Part shown: in pieces, positions 9,737 through 18,807 of the stretch
How the letters are laid out: each line of letters opens with the position of its first letter
Numbering within the stretch: the stretch's first letter is position 1
NCBI GenBank assembly: GCA_017883185.1
Contig: JADGOB010000001.1
Span: forward strand, 37,797-101,796
DNA: 64,000 nt
From: Acidobacteriota bacterium
GTDB lineage: Bacteria; Acidobacteriota; Vicinamibacteria; Vicinamibacterales; Fen-181
Reading direction: 5' to 3'
The notes under the pieces: generated by a model
What the model was told of the DNA's origin: nothing
Database searches by the model: none
What the model saw: only the letters and a program-made list of their open reading frames with translations
Translations under genes and position numbers: made by a program

Positions 9737-12700
9737 ATGCCCGCTATCCGGTTTTTCCGACTCGTCGTCCTCGTGATTGCGCTGTGCGCCGTGGGCCTGT
9801 CCGCCGCCGCGCAATCCTCATCCTTGAAAACGTGGTACCTCGCCGAGGGCACGACCTACGGGCCGTTCGACGAGTTCGTCCTGATTGCCAACCCGAACGA
9901 GACGCCAGTGGCCGCCAGGGTCACGCTGCTCCGCCCGCCGATCACCGTGGGTGGCGTTCTCACGCCGCAGCAAGCCATCGTCCATACCTACCAGTTGCTG
10001 GCCACCAGCCGGAAGACACTCTGGATTACGCAGGACATTCCCGAACTGGTCGGCGTCGGCACCAACGTCTCGGTGGTCGTCGAGTGCCTGGAACAGGACG
10101 GCACGACGGCGTGCACGGGCGACAAGGGCCTCGTGGTCGAGCGATCGATGTACTGGCCGCGCTCGGGGAACGGGTCGGTGGCGACGTGGCAGGCCGGACA
10201 CAATTCGATGGGACTCACGGCGCCGGCCACGAAGTGGTACCTGGCCGAAGGCGCCACGTCGATCTTCGACGAGTACATCCTCCTGGCGAACCCGTCGAAG
10301 ACCGACACGGCCCAGGTGAGCCTGACGTTCCAGGGCCAGGGCGCGAACCGGGTGACGAAGACCCTGATCCGCACGCTTCTGCCAGAAACCCGGGAGAACG
10401 TGGTGCCGCGAGGGCTGCTGGAGCTCCCCGAAGCGCTGCGCTATGCCTCGTTTTCCGTCGAGATCGACTCCGACCGCCCGATCCTCGCCGAGCGTTCTAT
10501 GTACTGGCCGACGGTCGCAGCCGGGCTGGGAATCTGGCGGGGCGGCCACGAGAGCGCCGCCATTCCGGCCGCAGAGCTCGACTGGAACTTCGCGGAAGGA
10601 TTCACGGGCAAGCACGCAAGCCAGCAGTTCGAAACATACCTGCTCATCGACAACCCCGACCCTGCGCAGCCCGCCCACGTCGAGATTACCTACTACCTGG
10701 ACCCGACACTGGCCCCGATCGTTGAACCGGATGTGACCATTGACCCGCAGGCGCGGTTCACGCGCTGGGTGAACTCCGTACCCGGGCTGGCGGGCAAGTC
10801 GTTTGGAATCCGCGTTCACAGCCTCAACAATGTCCGGGTCGTGGCCGAGCGCGCGGTGTATTGGGGTATGCAGCCGGCGGACCCGCTGCAGTGGTCCGCC
10901 TCGAACTGGGTCGAAGGCCACGACAGCCCGGGCGTGCCGGTCGAATCCACGAAGTGGGGGTTCGCCGAGGGCACCGCCGAGAATGGGTTCTACACGTACT
11001 TCCTTCTCCGGAACTCAACGGACGTCGATACGAACGTGAAGTTCACGTTCATGTTGGAAGACGGAAAGGGCGCCACCGGCACCTATCTCCTGAAAGCGAA
11101 TTCACGCTACACCGTCGCGCTCGACCAGTTTCCCTCAGCGATCTGGGGCAAGCGGTTTGCTGCCTTTCTCGAGTCGGTTTCCGTCAGCGGGAACCCGGTG
11201 TCGTTCGTCGCTGAGCGGGCCGTCTACTGGGGAACGGACGCCAACTGGCTGGGCGGCCACGCGAGTGCGGGTATTCCCTGGCCGGACACCGCGGTGATCG
11301 GCACGCCTGGCCCGCCAGCCAGCGCTCCCGCGCCGACCGTCTCGTCCATCACTCCGGTCCGGGGACCGATCACGGGCGGCACGAGCGTCACCATTCGCGG
11401 CACCGGCTTTGTCTGGCCGACGGTGACCATCGGGGGCGTAGCGGCGACGAGCGTCGTCACGCCGATCGGTGACACGACCACGATCACCGCCGTCACCGAG
11501 GCGCACCCGGTCGGGCCCGTCGACGTGGTGGTGAGGAACAGCGACGGCCAGACGGCCACCGCGTCCCAAGCGTTCACCTACGGGACGCCGCCCACGATCA
11601 CGAGCGTCAGTCCGACTTCGGGCCAGCCCGGATCCCTGGTGACCGTGTACGGCACCAACCTCGTGCCCGGACCCGGCGGGACGACGGTGCGGGTCGGAGG
11701 GGCGCAGGCAACCTCGATCAACTATGGGTCGGACACCCTGATTCTGATCCAGACGGGCAGCAATGCCACGGGCACCTACGACGTCGTGGTGACGAACCCC
11801 GATGGCCTGCAGGCGACCCTCGTCAACGGCTTCACCTATCTTGAGCCGGCGCCGTCCATCACAAGCGTGACGCCGAACCAGGGGCCGACGGAGGGCAGGA
11901 CTTCGATCACCATCACCGGGACGAACTTCAGAACCGGTGCGATCGTGAGGGTGGGAGGAGTCTCAGCGGCGGTATCCTGGTTCGGTGCCACGCAGATCGT
12001 GGCGACCACCGGCGCCCACGCGGCCGGCACCGTGGACGTGGTCGTCACCAACACCGACGACCTGCAGAGCGCGACGCGGACGGGCGCGTTCATCTATGGC
12101 ACGCTCGCCAAGCTCGCGTTCGGCGACAGCCTCACCGTCGGCCCGGTGTTCGATGAGGTTGCCTGGATCCTCACCCAGTGGGGGTACCAGCCCCACTTCT
12201 CGCCCCCGACCTACCCCTCGCCGTATCCCGCGACGCTGGCGGCGCTGTTGCCGGCGATCGTGGACAACCTGGGAGTTGCGGGTGAGGCCACGCCATCCGG
12301 GCTGTCTCGACTGCCGACCGTCATCGACATCACGTACGATGTCGTGATCATCCTGGAAGGCACTAACGACGCCACTGGCATCTTCAGGACGGACACGGAA
12401 GCCGAACAGCGCGCCAAGGCGGCGGCGATCGCTAGCAATCTGAGTGCCATGGTGGGCCAGGCGAGAGGACAGGGGAAGAAAGTCGTCTTGGCGACGCTGC
12501 CGCCCACCGTGCCCATCCAGGTCGCGGACCCCGATGGTTACACCCGCTACAGGGGCGCCGAACTGTCGGCGATCCTGCTGGTCAACGCCGCGATCAGTCA
12601 GATCTTCGACGCCTATCGAGACGACCCGTACTTCGTCGGCGCAGACGTGTACCGGGCGATGATGGATGCGAGTGGCAACAACCCGGCGTCGCTACTCAGC

Positions 12701-12781
12701 GTGGATGGCCTGCACCCGAAGGCAGAGGGCTATGACGTGATCGCCAACGCGATTCACGCCGCCATCGTCTCAAAGTTCTGA
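9737..12781 (+). CDS. Secreted protein: four 'WxxAEG...ER.MYW' repeats + IPT/TIG domains + C-terminal SGNH/GDSL hydrolase
   Basis: Signal peptide MPAIRFFRLVVLVIALCAVGLSAAAQ; repeats WYLAEGT, WYLAEGA, WNFAEGF, WGFAEGT; three TIG units (SSITPVRGPITGGTSVTIRG...); SGNH motifs LAFGDSLTVG, EGTNDA, DGLHPKAEGY. Confidence 0.85.
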   Translation: MPAIRFFRLVVLVIALCAVGLSAAAQSSSLKTWYLAEGTTYGPFDEFVLIANPNETPVAARVTLLRPPITVGGVLTPQQAIVHTYQLLATSRKTLWITQDIPELVGVGTNVSVVVECLEQDGTTACTGDKGLVVERSMYWPRSGNGSVATWQAGHNSMGLTAPATKWYLAEGATSIFDEYILLANPSKTDTAQVSLTFQGQGANRVTKTLIRTLLPETRENVVPRGLLELPEALRYASFSVEIDSDRPILAERSMYWPTVAAGLGIWRGGHESAAIPAAELDWNFAEGFTGKHASQQFETYLLIDNPDPAQPAHVEITYYLDPTLAPIVEPDVTIDPQARFTRWVNSVPGLAGKSFGIRVHSLNNVRVVAERAVYWGMQPADPLQWSASNWVEGHDSPGVPVESTKWGFAEGTAENGFYTYFLLRNSTDVDTNVKFTFMLEDGKGATGTYLLKANSRYTVALDQFPSAIWGKRFAAFLESVSVSGNPVSFVAERAVYWGTDANWLGGHASAGIPWPDTAVIGTPGPPASAPAPTVSSITPVRGPITGGTSVTIRGTGFVWPTVTIGGVAATSVVTPIGDTTTITAVTEAHPVGPVDVVVRNSDGQTATASQAFTYGTPPTITSVSPTSGQPGSLVTVYGTNLVPGPGGTTVRVGGAQATSINYGSDTLILIQTGSNATGTYDVVVTNPDGLQATLVNGFTYLEPAPSITSVTPNQGPTEGRTSITITGTNFRTGAIVRVGGVSAAVSWFGATQIVATTGAHAAGTVDVVVTNTDDLQSATRTGAFIYGTLAKLAFGDSLTVGPVFDEVAWILTQWGYQPHFSPPTYPSPYPATLAALLPAIVDNLGVAGEATPSGLSRLPTVIDITYDVVIILEGTNDATGIFRTDTEAEQRAKAAAIASNLSAMVGQARGQGKKVVLATLPPTVPIQVADPDGYTRYRGAELSAILLVNAAISQIFDAYRDDPYFVGADVYRAMMDASGNNPASLLSVDGLHPKAEGYDVIANAIHAAIVSKF

Positions 12782-12885
12782 ACGCAGTGGGGCAGGCCTT
12801 CAGGCCCGCCAATCAATCGCGGGGCTGAAGCCCCGCGCCACAAGATCCGGCCCCGCGCCACAAGATCCGGGCGACGCCGACTGCG

Positions 12886-15000
12886 TTAGCGCTGCCCCAG
12901 CCCGGTGAGGATCGGGACGCCGATCTCGATGGCCGGGCCGGGCCGGTCTGCCGCGCCGGGTACGCTCGGCACCACCGACAAACGCACCGCCCGATAACTT
13001 CGGGGTGATCCCGGTCGCGGCAGTACGATGGCGGCACCGTTCCAGTTCGTCCCCTGAACCCGCACCCGGTTCGCCAATTCACCGTCCAGCCGGATTTCAA
13101 CGTTGACCGCTGTGTCCTGGGGTGAAGCCCGCTCCAACCGGATGGGGAGTCTCATCGACGTCGCTTCCGCGGGCACGTAGAACTGCGCGGTGCGATCGGT
13201 CATCCGCCGGAACCGTTCGCCGCGATCGTCCGTGTCCCACGCCGAGAGTCCGATGGCCGCGTTCTTCAGGTTCACCCGGTGAATCGCGTCGCGGCCACGG
13301 ACCGGCACCGATACGATCACGAGCAGGACGAGTATCGCCACCGCCCAGGTAGGGGCGACCGGCTGGTCGCCCGCACGCGCCGCCGCCCCCGCAGGGACGA
13401 CCGGCTGGTCGCCCGTATCCATGGCAGAACCGGCCACCGCAGCCAGCACCAGCCAGAACGCGGTGGCGACCTCAAAGATGAGCAACGGGTGCCCGGTCAG
13501 CCAGGTCAGGATGAACGCCACCAGTCCCGCCGCTCCTCCGGTCGCCGCCGCTGGCAGCCGGCCCGACCGCCATCCCCGCACGACGGCCACGCCGACGATA
13601 CCGATAGTCCACAGGAACGGCACGAATCCGACGACCCCAAGTTCGGCCAGCACTTGGAGGAAGTTGTTGTGCGCGTTCTCGCGCGGAAACGCGACCCGGA
13701 CCGCCGGCGCGAAGTATTCGCCGGACCGGGCGTAGAACGCGCCCACGCCCACGCCGAAGACCGGCTGTGCGGCAATCATCCTCGCCGCACCGCGCGCGAA
13801 CTCGCTGCGGTAGTTGAGCGCTTGCGAGAGCGATCGGCCCGTTTTGTCCGGCAGGTTGAAGCGCCCGGCGACAAACGGCAGCGACAGCATGACGACGAGG
13901 GCGGCGACGAGCGCGCCTCCCCACGCCACTTGTTTCGGGACTCTCGAGACCACCGGCAGCATCACGATCAGAGCCGGGGCGATGGCGGCTAGCGCCGCCC
14001 GCGACCCGGTCAGCCACAGACCGGCTGCCATCAGCGGGACGACGAGCAGCCACAGTAGACCGAGCCAGCGGCCGCCGCGTGATTCCTCTCCCTCCTGGCC
14101 TCCGCGCGACCTCGCCGGGAGGGCCAAGCCGACCGCCAGCAGCAGCGCCATGGCCAGGTAGGACCCTGCCGCGTTGAAATCAGCAAACGCCGCGCTGATA
14201 CGAATCGTCTGCGGGTAATTGAGCAGGGCGGACCAGCCGTCACCGGTCCTGAGCGAGACCGTCACCAGCCGCACGACGCTGTGCGCCGCCACGCCGGCCG
14301 CGCCGCAGGCGGCCATCGCGAGCAGCCGCCGGCCCAGCGCCCGGCTTCGGCCGATTAGCGTCACGGCGGCCGCAAAGAGGCCGAGCCCTTCCAGGAAGAA
14401 CGCCGCGTTGGTCAGGGCGCGGAAGGTGCCGCGATCGCTGAAGAAGTCGGTGCGCAGGAACCTGAACGCGGCGCAGGCGAACGGCCAGGGATAGTCCACC
14501 GCCGGCTGGACGACGAACATCTCGACGATCCCCGAGGCGGCCACCACGACGGCGAGCACCAGCGCCGGACGCCGGAGGGCGCGGACGGAGGTGGTTGGCG
14601 GCGGCCCGGGCCACGCGGCTGACCGCAGAAGCCAGCCCGCGAGACACGCGAGCACAACTGGTTCGCCAAGGCTGAACAGGGTCGTGGAGCCAACGATCGC
14701 GGACAGGGGGCCGGACAGCGGCAGGAGGCCGGCGCACGCGAGGAGCGCCGACGCGGGGAACAGCGCGGCCGCGGCGAACGCGGCGAGGACGATCGCGCGC
14801 GAGGCCGGCACCGTTTCCGCCGCGACGTACGACCAGACGGGAAGCGCCGCCAGGAGCGCCAGCGCCAGCAGGGCGACGGCGCGACCCAAGCGAACCACGA
14901 TGCGCAGAGCCGGCGTGGATGTCATGCGATCGAACGGCTGCGGCGCGGGCATCGACACCACGGCGCCGGGGCTATCGTTGTCGCTCCTTGACCGCTGCAC
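12886..15000 (-). CDS. O-antigen ligase/polymerase family membrane protein (Wzy_C-like)
   Basis: Multi-TM with GARMIAAQPVFGVGVGAFYARSGEYFAPAVRVAFPRENAHNNFLQVLAELGVVGFVPFLWTIGIVG; start uncertain. Confidence 0.8.
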   Translation of the reverse strand: MQRSRSDNDSPGAVVSMPAPQPFDRMTSTPALRIVVRLGRAVALLALALLAALPVWSYVAAETVPASRAIVLAAFAAAALFPASALLACAGLLPLSGPLSAIVGSTTLFSLGEPVVLACLAGWLLRSAAWPGPPPTTSVRALRRPALVLAVVVAASGIVEMFVVQPAVDYPWPFACAAFRFLRTDFFSDRGTFRALTNAAFFLEGLGLFAAAVTLIGRSRALGRRLLAMAACGAAGVAAHSVVRLVTVSLRTGDGWSALLNYPQTIRISAAFADFNAAGSYLAMALLLAVGLALPARSRGGQEGEESRGGRWLGLLWLLVVPLMAAGLWLTGSRAALAAIAPALIVMLPVVSRVPKQVAWGGALVAALVVMLSLPFVAGRFNLPDKTGRSLSQALNYRSEFARGAARMIAAQPVFGVGVGAFYARSGEYFAPAVRVAFPRENAHNNFLQVLAELGVVGFVPFLWTIGIVGVAVVRGWRSGRLPAAATGGAAGLVAFILTWLTGHPLLIFEVATAFWLVLAAVAGSAMDTGDQPVVPAGAAARAGDQPVAPTWAVAILVLLVIVSVPVRGRDAIHRVNLKNAAIGLSAWDTDDRGERFRRMTDRTAQFYVPAEATSMRLPIRLERASPQDTAVNVEIRLDGELANRVRVQGTNWNGAAIVLPRPGSPRSYRAVRLSVVPSVPGAADRPGPAIEIGVPILTGLGQR

Positions 15001-15466
15001 GGGTCTCCCGGTCTGTCTCGCGCCGCTTGATCGTCTCGCGCCGATCGTATTCCTTCTTCCCCTTCGCCAGTCCGATGGCCATCTTGACGAGGCCGTTCCT
15101 GAAGTACAGGCGCAGGGGCACGAGCGTCATGCCGCGCTCGGTGGTCTTGCCCACCAGTTTGCGGATCTCCTGCTTGTGCAGGAGCAGCTTGCGCCGCCGC
15201 AGCGGCTCGTGGTCGGAGTAACCCCGGTGGCTGTAGGGGCTGATGTGGATGTTCATGACGAACACCTCGCCGCCCTCGACCCGGCCGTAACTGTCTCGGA
15301 GGTTCACGCGCCCCTCGCGGATGGCCTTCACCTCGGTGCCGAGCAGCGCCACGCCGGCCTCGAAGGTCTCGAGGATGTGGAAGTCGTGGAACGCCTTCCG
15401 GTTCTCGGCGATGTTCTTCTCGGCCTTCTGGCGATCGGTCTTTTCAGGCATGGCGGTCGCGATCAT
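14972..15466 (-). CDS. smpB: SsrA-binding protein SmpB
   Basis: NRKAFHDFHILETFEAGVALLGTEVKAIREGRVNLRDSYGRVEGGEVFVMNIHISPYSHRGYSDHEPLRRRKLLLHKQEI. Confidence 0.95.
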   Translation of the reverse strand: MIATAMPEKTDRQKAEKNIAENRKAFHDFHILETFEAGVALLGTEVKAIREGRVNLRDSYGRVEGGEVFVMNIHISPYSHRGYSDHEPLRRRKLLLHKQEIRKLVGKTTERGMTLVPLRLYFRNGLVKMAIGLAKGKKEYDRRETIKRRETDRETRAAVKERQR

Positions 15467-16344
15467 CCACGCGGCGAGGCCGCAAGCCTCGCGGCCAGCA
15501 ACACCGCCTCGATCAGGCTGCCGGGGTCGGCCACTCCCTTGCCGGCGATATCGAACGCCGTCCCGTGATCGACCGACGTCCGGATGATGGGGAGGCCAAG
15601 CGTGACGTTGACCGCCTGACCGAAGGCCACCATCTTGATCGGGACCAGCCCCTGGTCATGGTAGCAGGCCACGACCGCATCGAACTCTCCCCGCATGGCG
15701 CGGACAAACAACGTGTCGGCCGGGAACGGCCCGTCCACGAGGATTCCCCCGGCCCGGCACGCCTCCACGGCCGGCCTCAGCACCTCGTCGTCTTCGGTCC
15801 CGATGACGCCGTGCTCGCCCGCGTGCGGGTTCAGGCCCGCGAGTCCCAGCCGCGGCCTCGGGAACCCGAAACGCGGCAGTTCCTGCGCGGTCAGCCGAAT
15901 CACGTCGATGAGGTGTTCGCGCGTCAACAGGCGGGGCACGTCGGCCAGCGCCACGTGCACGGTCGCCAGGACGACCCGCAGTTGCCGCGAGTAGAACATC
16001 ATCGCCACCCGCGGTGCGCCGGTCAGGTGCGCCAGGAGGTCCGTGTGCCCGCGCCATGGCAACCCGGCCAGCGCCCAGGCTTCCTTGTTGATGGGCGCCG
16101 TCGTCACCGCGTCCACGCGCCCCGCGAGCGCATCCTCCACCGCCCGGACCAGCGCGTCGTAGCCGGCCAGGCCGGCCTCTTTCGAGAGCACGCCGGGAAC
16201 GAAGAGCGTCCCGTGAGGCGGCCCATAGACCACCGGGTCACACGCCGCACGGACCTTCGGGTGGCGTATAGCCTGCTCCACCAGCTCGGGGCCGACACCG
16301 GCCGGGTCACCAACGGTGAGCGCGATGCGCGGAAGAAGCGGCAT
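15463..16344 (-). CDS. pdxA: 4-hydroxythreonine-4-phosphate dehydrogenase PdxA
   Basis: PRIALTVGDPAGVGPELV...GLNPHAGEHGVIGTEDDEVLRPAVEACR...GPFPADTLFVRA...ACYHDQGLVPIKMVAFGQAVNVTLGLPIIRTSVDHGTAFDIAGKG. Confidence 0.95.
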   Translation of the reverse strand: MPLLPRIALTVGDPAGVGPELVEQAIRHPKVRAACDPVVYGPPHGTLFVPGVLSKEAGLAGYDALVRAVEDALAGRVDAVTTAPINKEAWALAGLPWRGHTDLLAHLTGAPRVAMMFYSRQLRVVLATVHVALADVPRLLTREHLIDVIRLTAQELPRFGFPRPRLGLAGLNPHAGEHGVIGTEDDEVLRPAVEACRAGGILVDGPFPADTLFVRAMRGEFDAVVACYHDQGLVPIKMVAFGQAVNVTLGLPIIRTSVDHGTAFDIAGKGVADPGSLIEAVLLAARLAASPRG

Positions 16345-16356
16345 GGGAATGCGCGG

Positions 16357-17091
16357 CTAGTGCGAGTGGTCGCCGAGGTCGGCCAGCACCTCGTCACGGA
16401 TCTCGGACTTCCGCAGCAGCTTCCCCTCGGGCAGTTCGTAGCGGAGGCAGCACTTCAGGCGGCCGCACAAGCCGGACAGCTTCGACGGGTTCAGGCTCAG
16501 GTCCTGCTGCTTGGCCATCTTGATCGACACGGGCTCGAACGCCTGTAACCAGGCGGTGCAGCAGAGCGGCCGGCCGCAAGAGCCATAGCCGCCGAGCATC
16601 CGCGCCTCGTCGCGCACGCCAATCTGCCGCATCTCGATCCGGCTGCGGTACTCCGCGGCCAGCTCGCGCACCAGTTCACGGAAGTCCACGCGCCCTTCGG
16701 CCGTGAAGTAGAAGACCAGGCGCGAGCCGTCGTACATCTGCTCGACGCGCGTCAACTTCATCGCGAGGCCGCGTTCGCGGATCTTCAACAGCCCGACACG
16801 GAACGCATCGCGCTCGCGCGCCTGCTGCCGCCGGCGAATCGAGATGTCCTCGTCGGTGGCGACGCGGATCAGGCGTGCCGTCCCTTCTGAACGAATGCCG
16901 TCCTTCCCGTTCATCCTGAGCAGGAATCCGGCCACGTGGCCGAAGGAGAGGCCGGCTTCGGTTTCGACGACAAGCGGCGTGCCGGAACGAAGGGGCATCG
17001 GGGCGGCGCCCCGCGGGACGAAGCAGGGGCACGGCCGCCCACTGCAGCACAACTTCACGAGAACGATCGATTCGTCCCGCTGAAGGTCCAT
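16357..17091 (-). CDS. ricT: PSP1-domain protein (RicT/YaaT family)
   Basis: YGSCGRPLCCTAWLQAFEPVSIKMAKQQDLSLNPSKLSGLCGRLKCCLRYE; Cys clusters and holB neighbour typical of RicT. Confidence 0.88.
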   Translation of the reverse strand: MDLQRDESIVLVKLCCSGRPCPCFVPRGAAPMPLRSGTPLVVETEAGLSFGHVAGFLLRMNGKDGIRSEGTARLIRVATDEDISIRRRQQARERDAFRVGLLKIRERGLAMKLTRVEQMYDGSRLVFYFTAEGRVDFRELVRELAAEYRSRIEMRQIGVRDEARMLGGYGSCGRPLCCTAWLQAFEPVSIKMAKQQDLSLNPSKLSGLCGRLKCCLRYELPEGKLLRKSEIRDEVLADLGDHSH

Positions 17092-17100
17092 GTCGTTCGA

Positions 17101-18183
17101 CTACATGTGCACCGAGAGCCATGCGGCCACGACCTTCGGGCTCGCGTTCCGGCGCAGCGCGGAGATCGCCCGATCGGCGGCCGCAAACGCTTGAAGGGCG
17201 CGTTCGCTCCCGAACGCCGCGCCCAGTTCCTCGAGATCCGCGGCCAGGTCGCCGTTCGCCAGCTCCGCGGGATCCCCGCCCTGCGAGACCAGCGCCACGT
17301 CGCGAAGCAGCGAGGCGAGCATCGTGATCCGGGTCGCCAGTTCCTCGCGCTCGCCGGCCGAGGTGGGCTTGCCCGCGGTCAGGCCGGTGGCCGCCTGCAG
17401 CCGCGCCCGTGGCGACGAGGCCTTCGCGGCCGTTCGCAGGGCCGCCAGCGCCGCGGTCCGCGCCTCACGGTACGCCTTGGACCCAGCTTCGAGCGCACGG
17501 CCAGGGCTCCCGTCGGCCACCGCCGCGATCGCATGTGCCTCGTCAGGGTCCATTCCGTGCCGCTCCACCAGGACGCGCGTCACCTCGGCCGCCGACAGGC
17601 GCCCGAACCTCATCCGGGCACAGCGCGACCGGATCGTAGGCAGCAGCGTCTCGGGACGTGCGCTCACCAGAATGAAGACCGACGAAGCCCCCGGCTCTTC
17701 GAGGCTCTTGAGCAGCGCATCCTGCGCATCGGCGTTCAGGCGATCCGCATCGTCGATGATGATCACCCGACGCCGACCCTCAAAGGGTCGATACGCCGCG
17801 GCCGCAACGACCTCGCGCACCGGCTCGATCTTGATCACGCCGGTGTCGGACGCCCCGGGCCTGAGGACGTCCGGATACGTGCCCTTCGCAATCCGCTTGC
17901 ACGCCGCGCACGCGCCGCAGGCATCGAACGGCAGATCCGCCGGCACGGAGGCCGGCGCCACACCGATCGCCGGCGCCACAAGGGTCCCTGTGGCGCAAGC
18001 CTCCGTGCTTGCGCCGACCGGCGACAGGCAGTTCAGCGCCTCCGCGACCGCCTGCGCCACGAGCCTCTTGCCGACACCCTCAGGACCGGTAAACAGGAGG
18101 CTCGGGGGCAGGGATCCGCGAGCGATGGACCGCGAGAGCAGGCCCAGTGGACGCGCGTGGCCGAGCACCTCGGAGAACGGCAT
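17101..18183 (-). CDS. holB: DNA polymerase III subunit delta'
   Basis: LPPSLLFTGPEGVGKRLVAQAVAEALNC...CGACAACKRIAKGTYPDV...VIIIDDADRLNADAQDALLKSLEEPGASSVFIL. Confidence 0.92.
   Translation of the reverse strand: MPFSEVLGHARPLGLLSRSIARGSLPPSLLFTGPEGVGKRLVAQAVAEALNCLSPVGASTEACATGTLVAPAIGVAPASVPADLPFDACGACAACKRIAKGTYPDVLRPGASDTGVIKIEPVREVVAAAAYRPFEGRRRVIIIDDADRLNADAQDALLKSLEEPGASSVFILVSARPETLLPTIRSRCARMRFGRLSAAEVTRVLVERHGMDPDEAHAIAAVADGSPGRALEAGSKAYREARTAALAALRTAAKASSPRARLQAATGLTAGKPTSAGEREELATRITMLASLLRDVALVSQGGDPAELANGDLAADLEELGAAFGSERALQAFAAADRAISALRRNASPKVVAAWLSVHM
17938..18015. repeat. REP-like palindrome doublet inside holB
   Basis: GCAAGC-ACGGAG-GCTTGC hairpin, middle CGCCACA/TGTGGCG stem, and inverted GCCGGC-ACGGAG-GCCGGC hairpin with the same loop. 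Confidence 0.7.
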
Positions 18184-18243
18184 GACGGACGAACCTACTT
18201 CGGAATCCTGTTCTCGTTCAGACGTCGCCCGCACCGCCTGGCC

Positions 18244-18807
18244 CTACGCGGGCGCCTGCACCTTGGCTAACTGCTCGAGCCCGACCTCGTAGCCCTTCCT
18301 GAACGCCTTGAGGTTCAGGTCGAGCGTCCCGGGCGGCACCGATTCCTTCACGGCCTTCTCCAGCGCCTCGCGCGGGATGAGCTGGCTCACGGCGCCAAAG
18401 AAGCCGACAGTGATGATGTTCAGGACGATCTTCCGTCCGATCTCCTCCGCCAGCCGGGTCGCGGGCACCACGAAGTGCCTGGCCTCCGGCACGGGCGGCG
18501 TCAGCGAGACCAGGTCGGCCTCGGTCACCAGCAGCCCGCCCTTCTTCAGCGCGGGTGTGAACCTCGCGTAGGCGTCCTGCGAAAGGACGACGAGCATGTC
18601 GACGTCCTTGACGTAGGGATACAAGATCGGCTCGTCGGCGACGATCAACTCGGCGCTCGACGAGCTGCCGCGCGCCTCAGGGCCGAAGCTCTGGATGAGC
18701 GTGGCGTGGAGGCCGCCGTGGATCGCGGCGCCCCGGCCGATGATGATCCCGCTGAGGATGACGCCCTGGCCGCCGAACCCCCCGATGCGAATTTGCGTCT
18801 GCGCCAT
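18244..18807 (-). CDS. 2-oxoacid:ferredoxin oxidoreductase, gamma subunit
   Basis: QIRIGGFGGQGVILSGIIIGRGAAIHGGLHATLIQSFGPEARGSSSSAELIVADEPILYPYVKDVDMLVVLSQDAY. Confidence 0.9.
   Translation of the reverse strand: MAQTQIRIGGFGGQGVILSGIIIGRGAAIHGGLHATLIQSFGPEARGSSSSAELIVADEPILYPYVKDVDMLVVLSQDAYARFTPALKKGGLLVTEADLVSLTPPVPEARHFVVPATRLAEEIGRKIVLNIITVGFFGAVSQLIPREALEKAVKESVPPGTLDLNLKAFRKGYEVGLEQLAKVQAPA

Noticed and set aside
12782-12885. Possible CRISPR-like short repeats (CGCGCCACAAGATCCGG twice)
   Set aside because: Only two adjacent copies with no spacers; better explained as GC-rich hairpin/repeat junk downstream of a gene.
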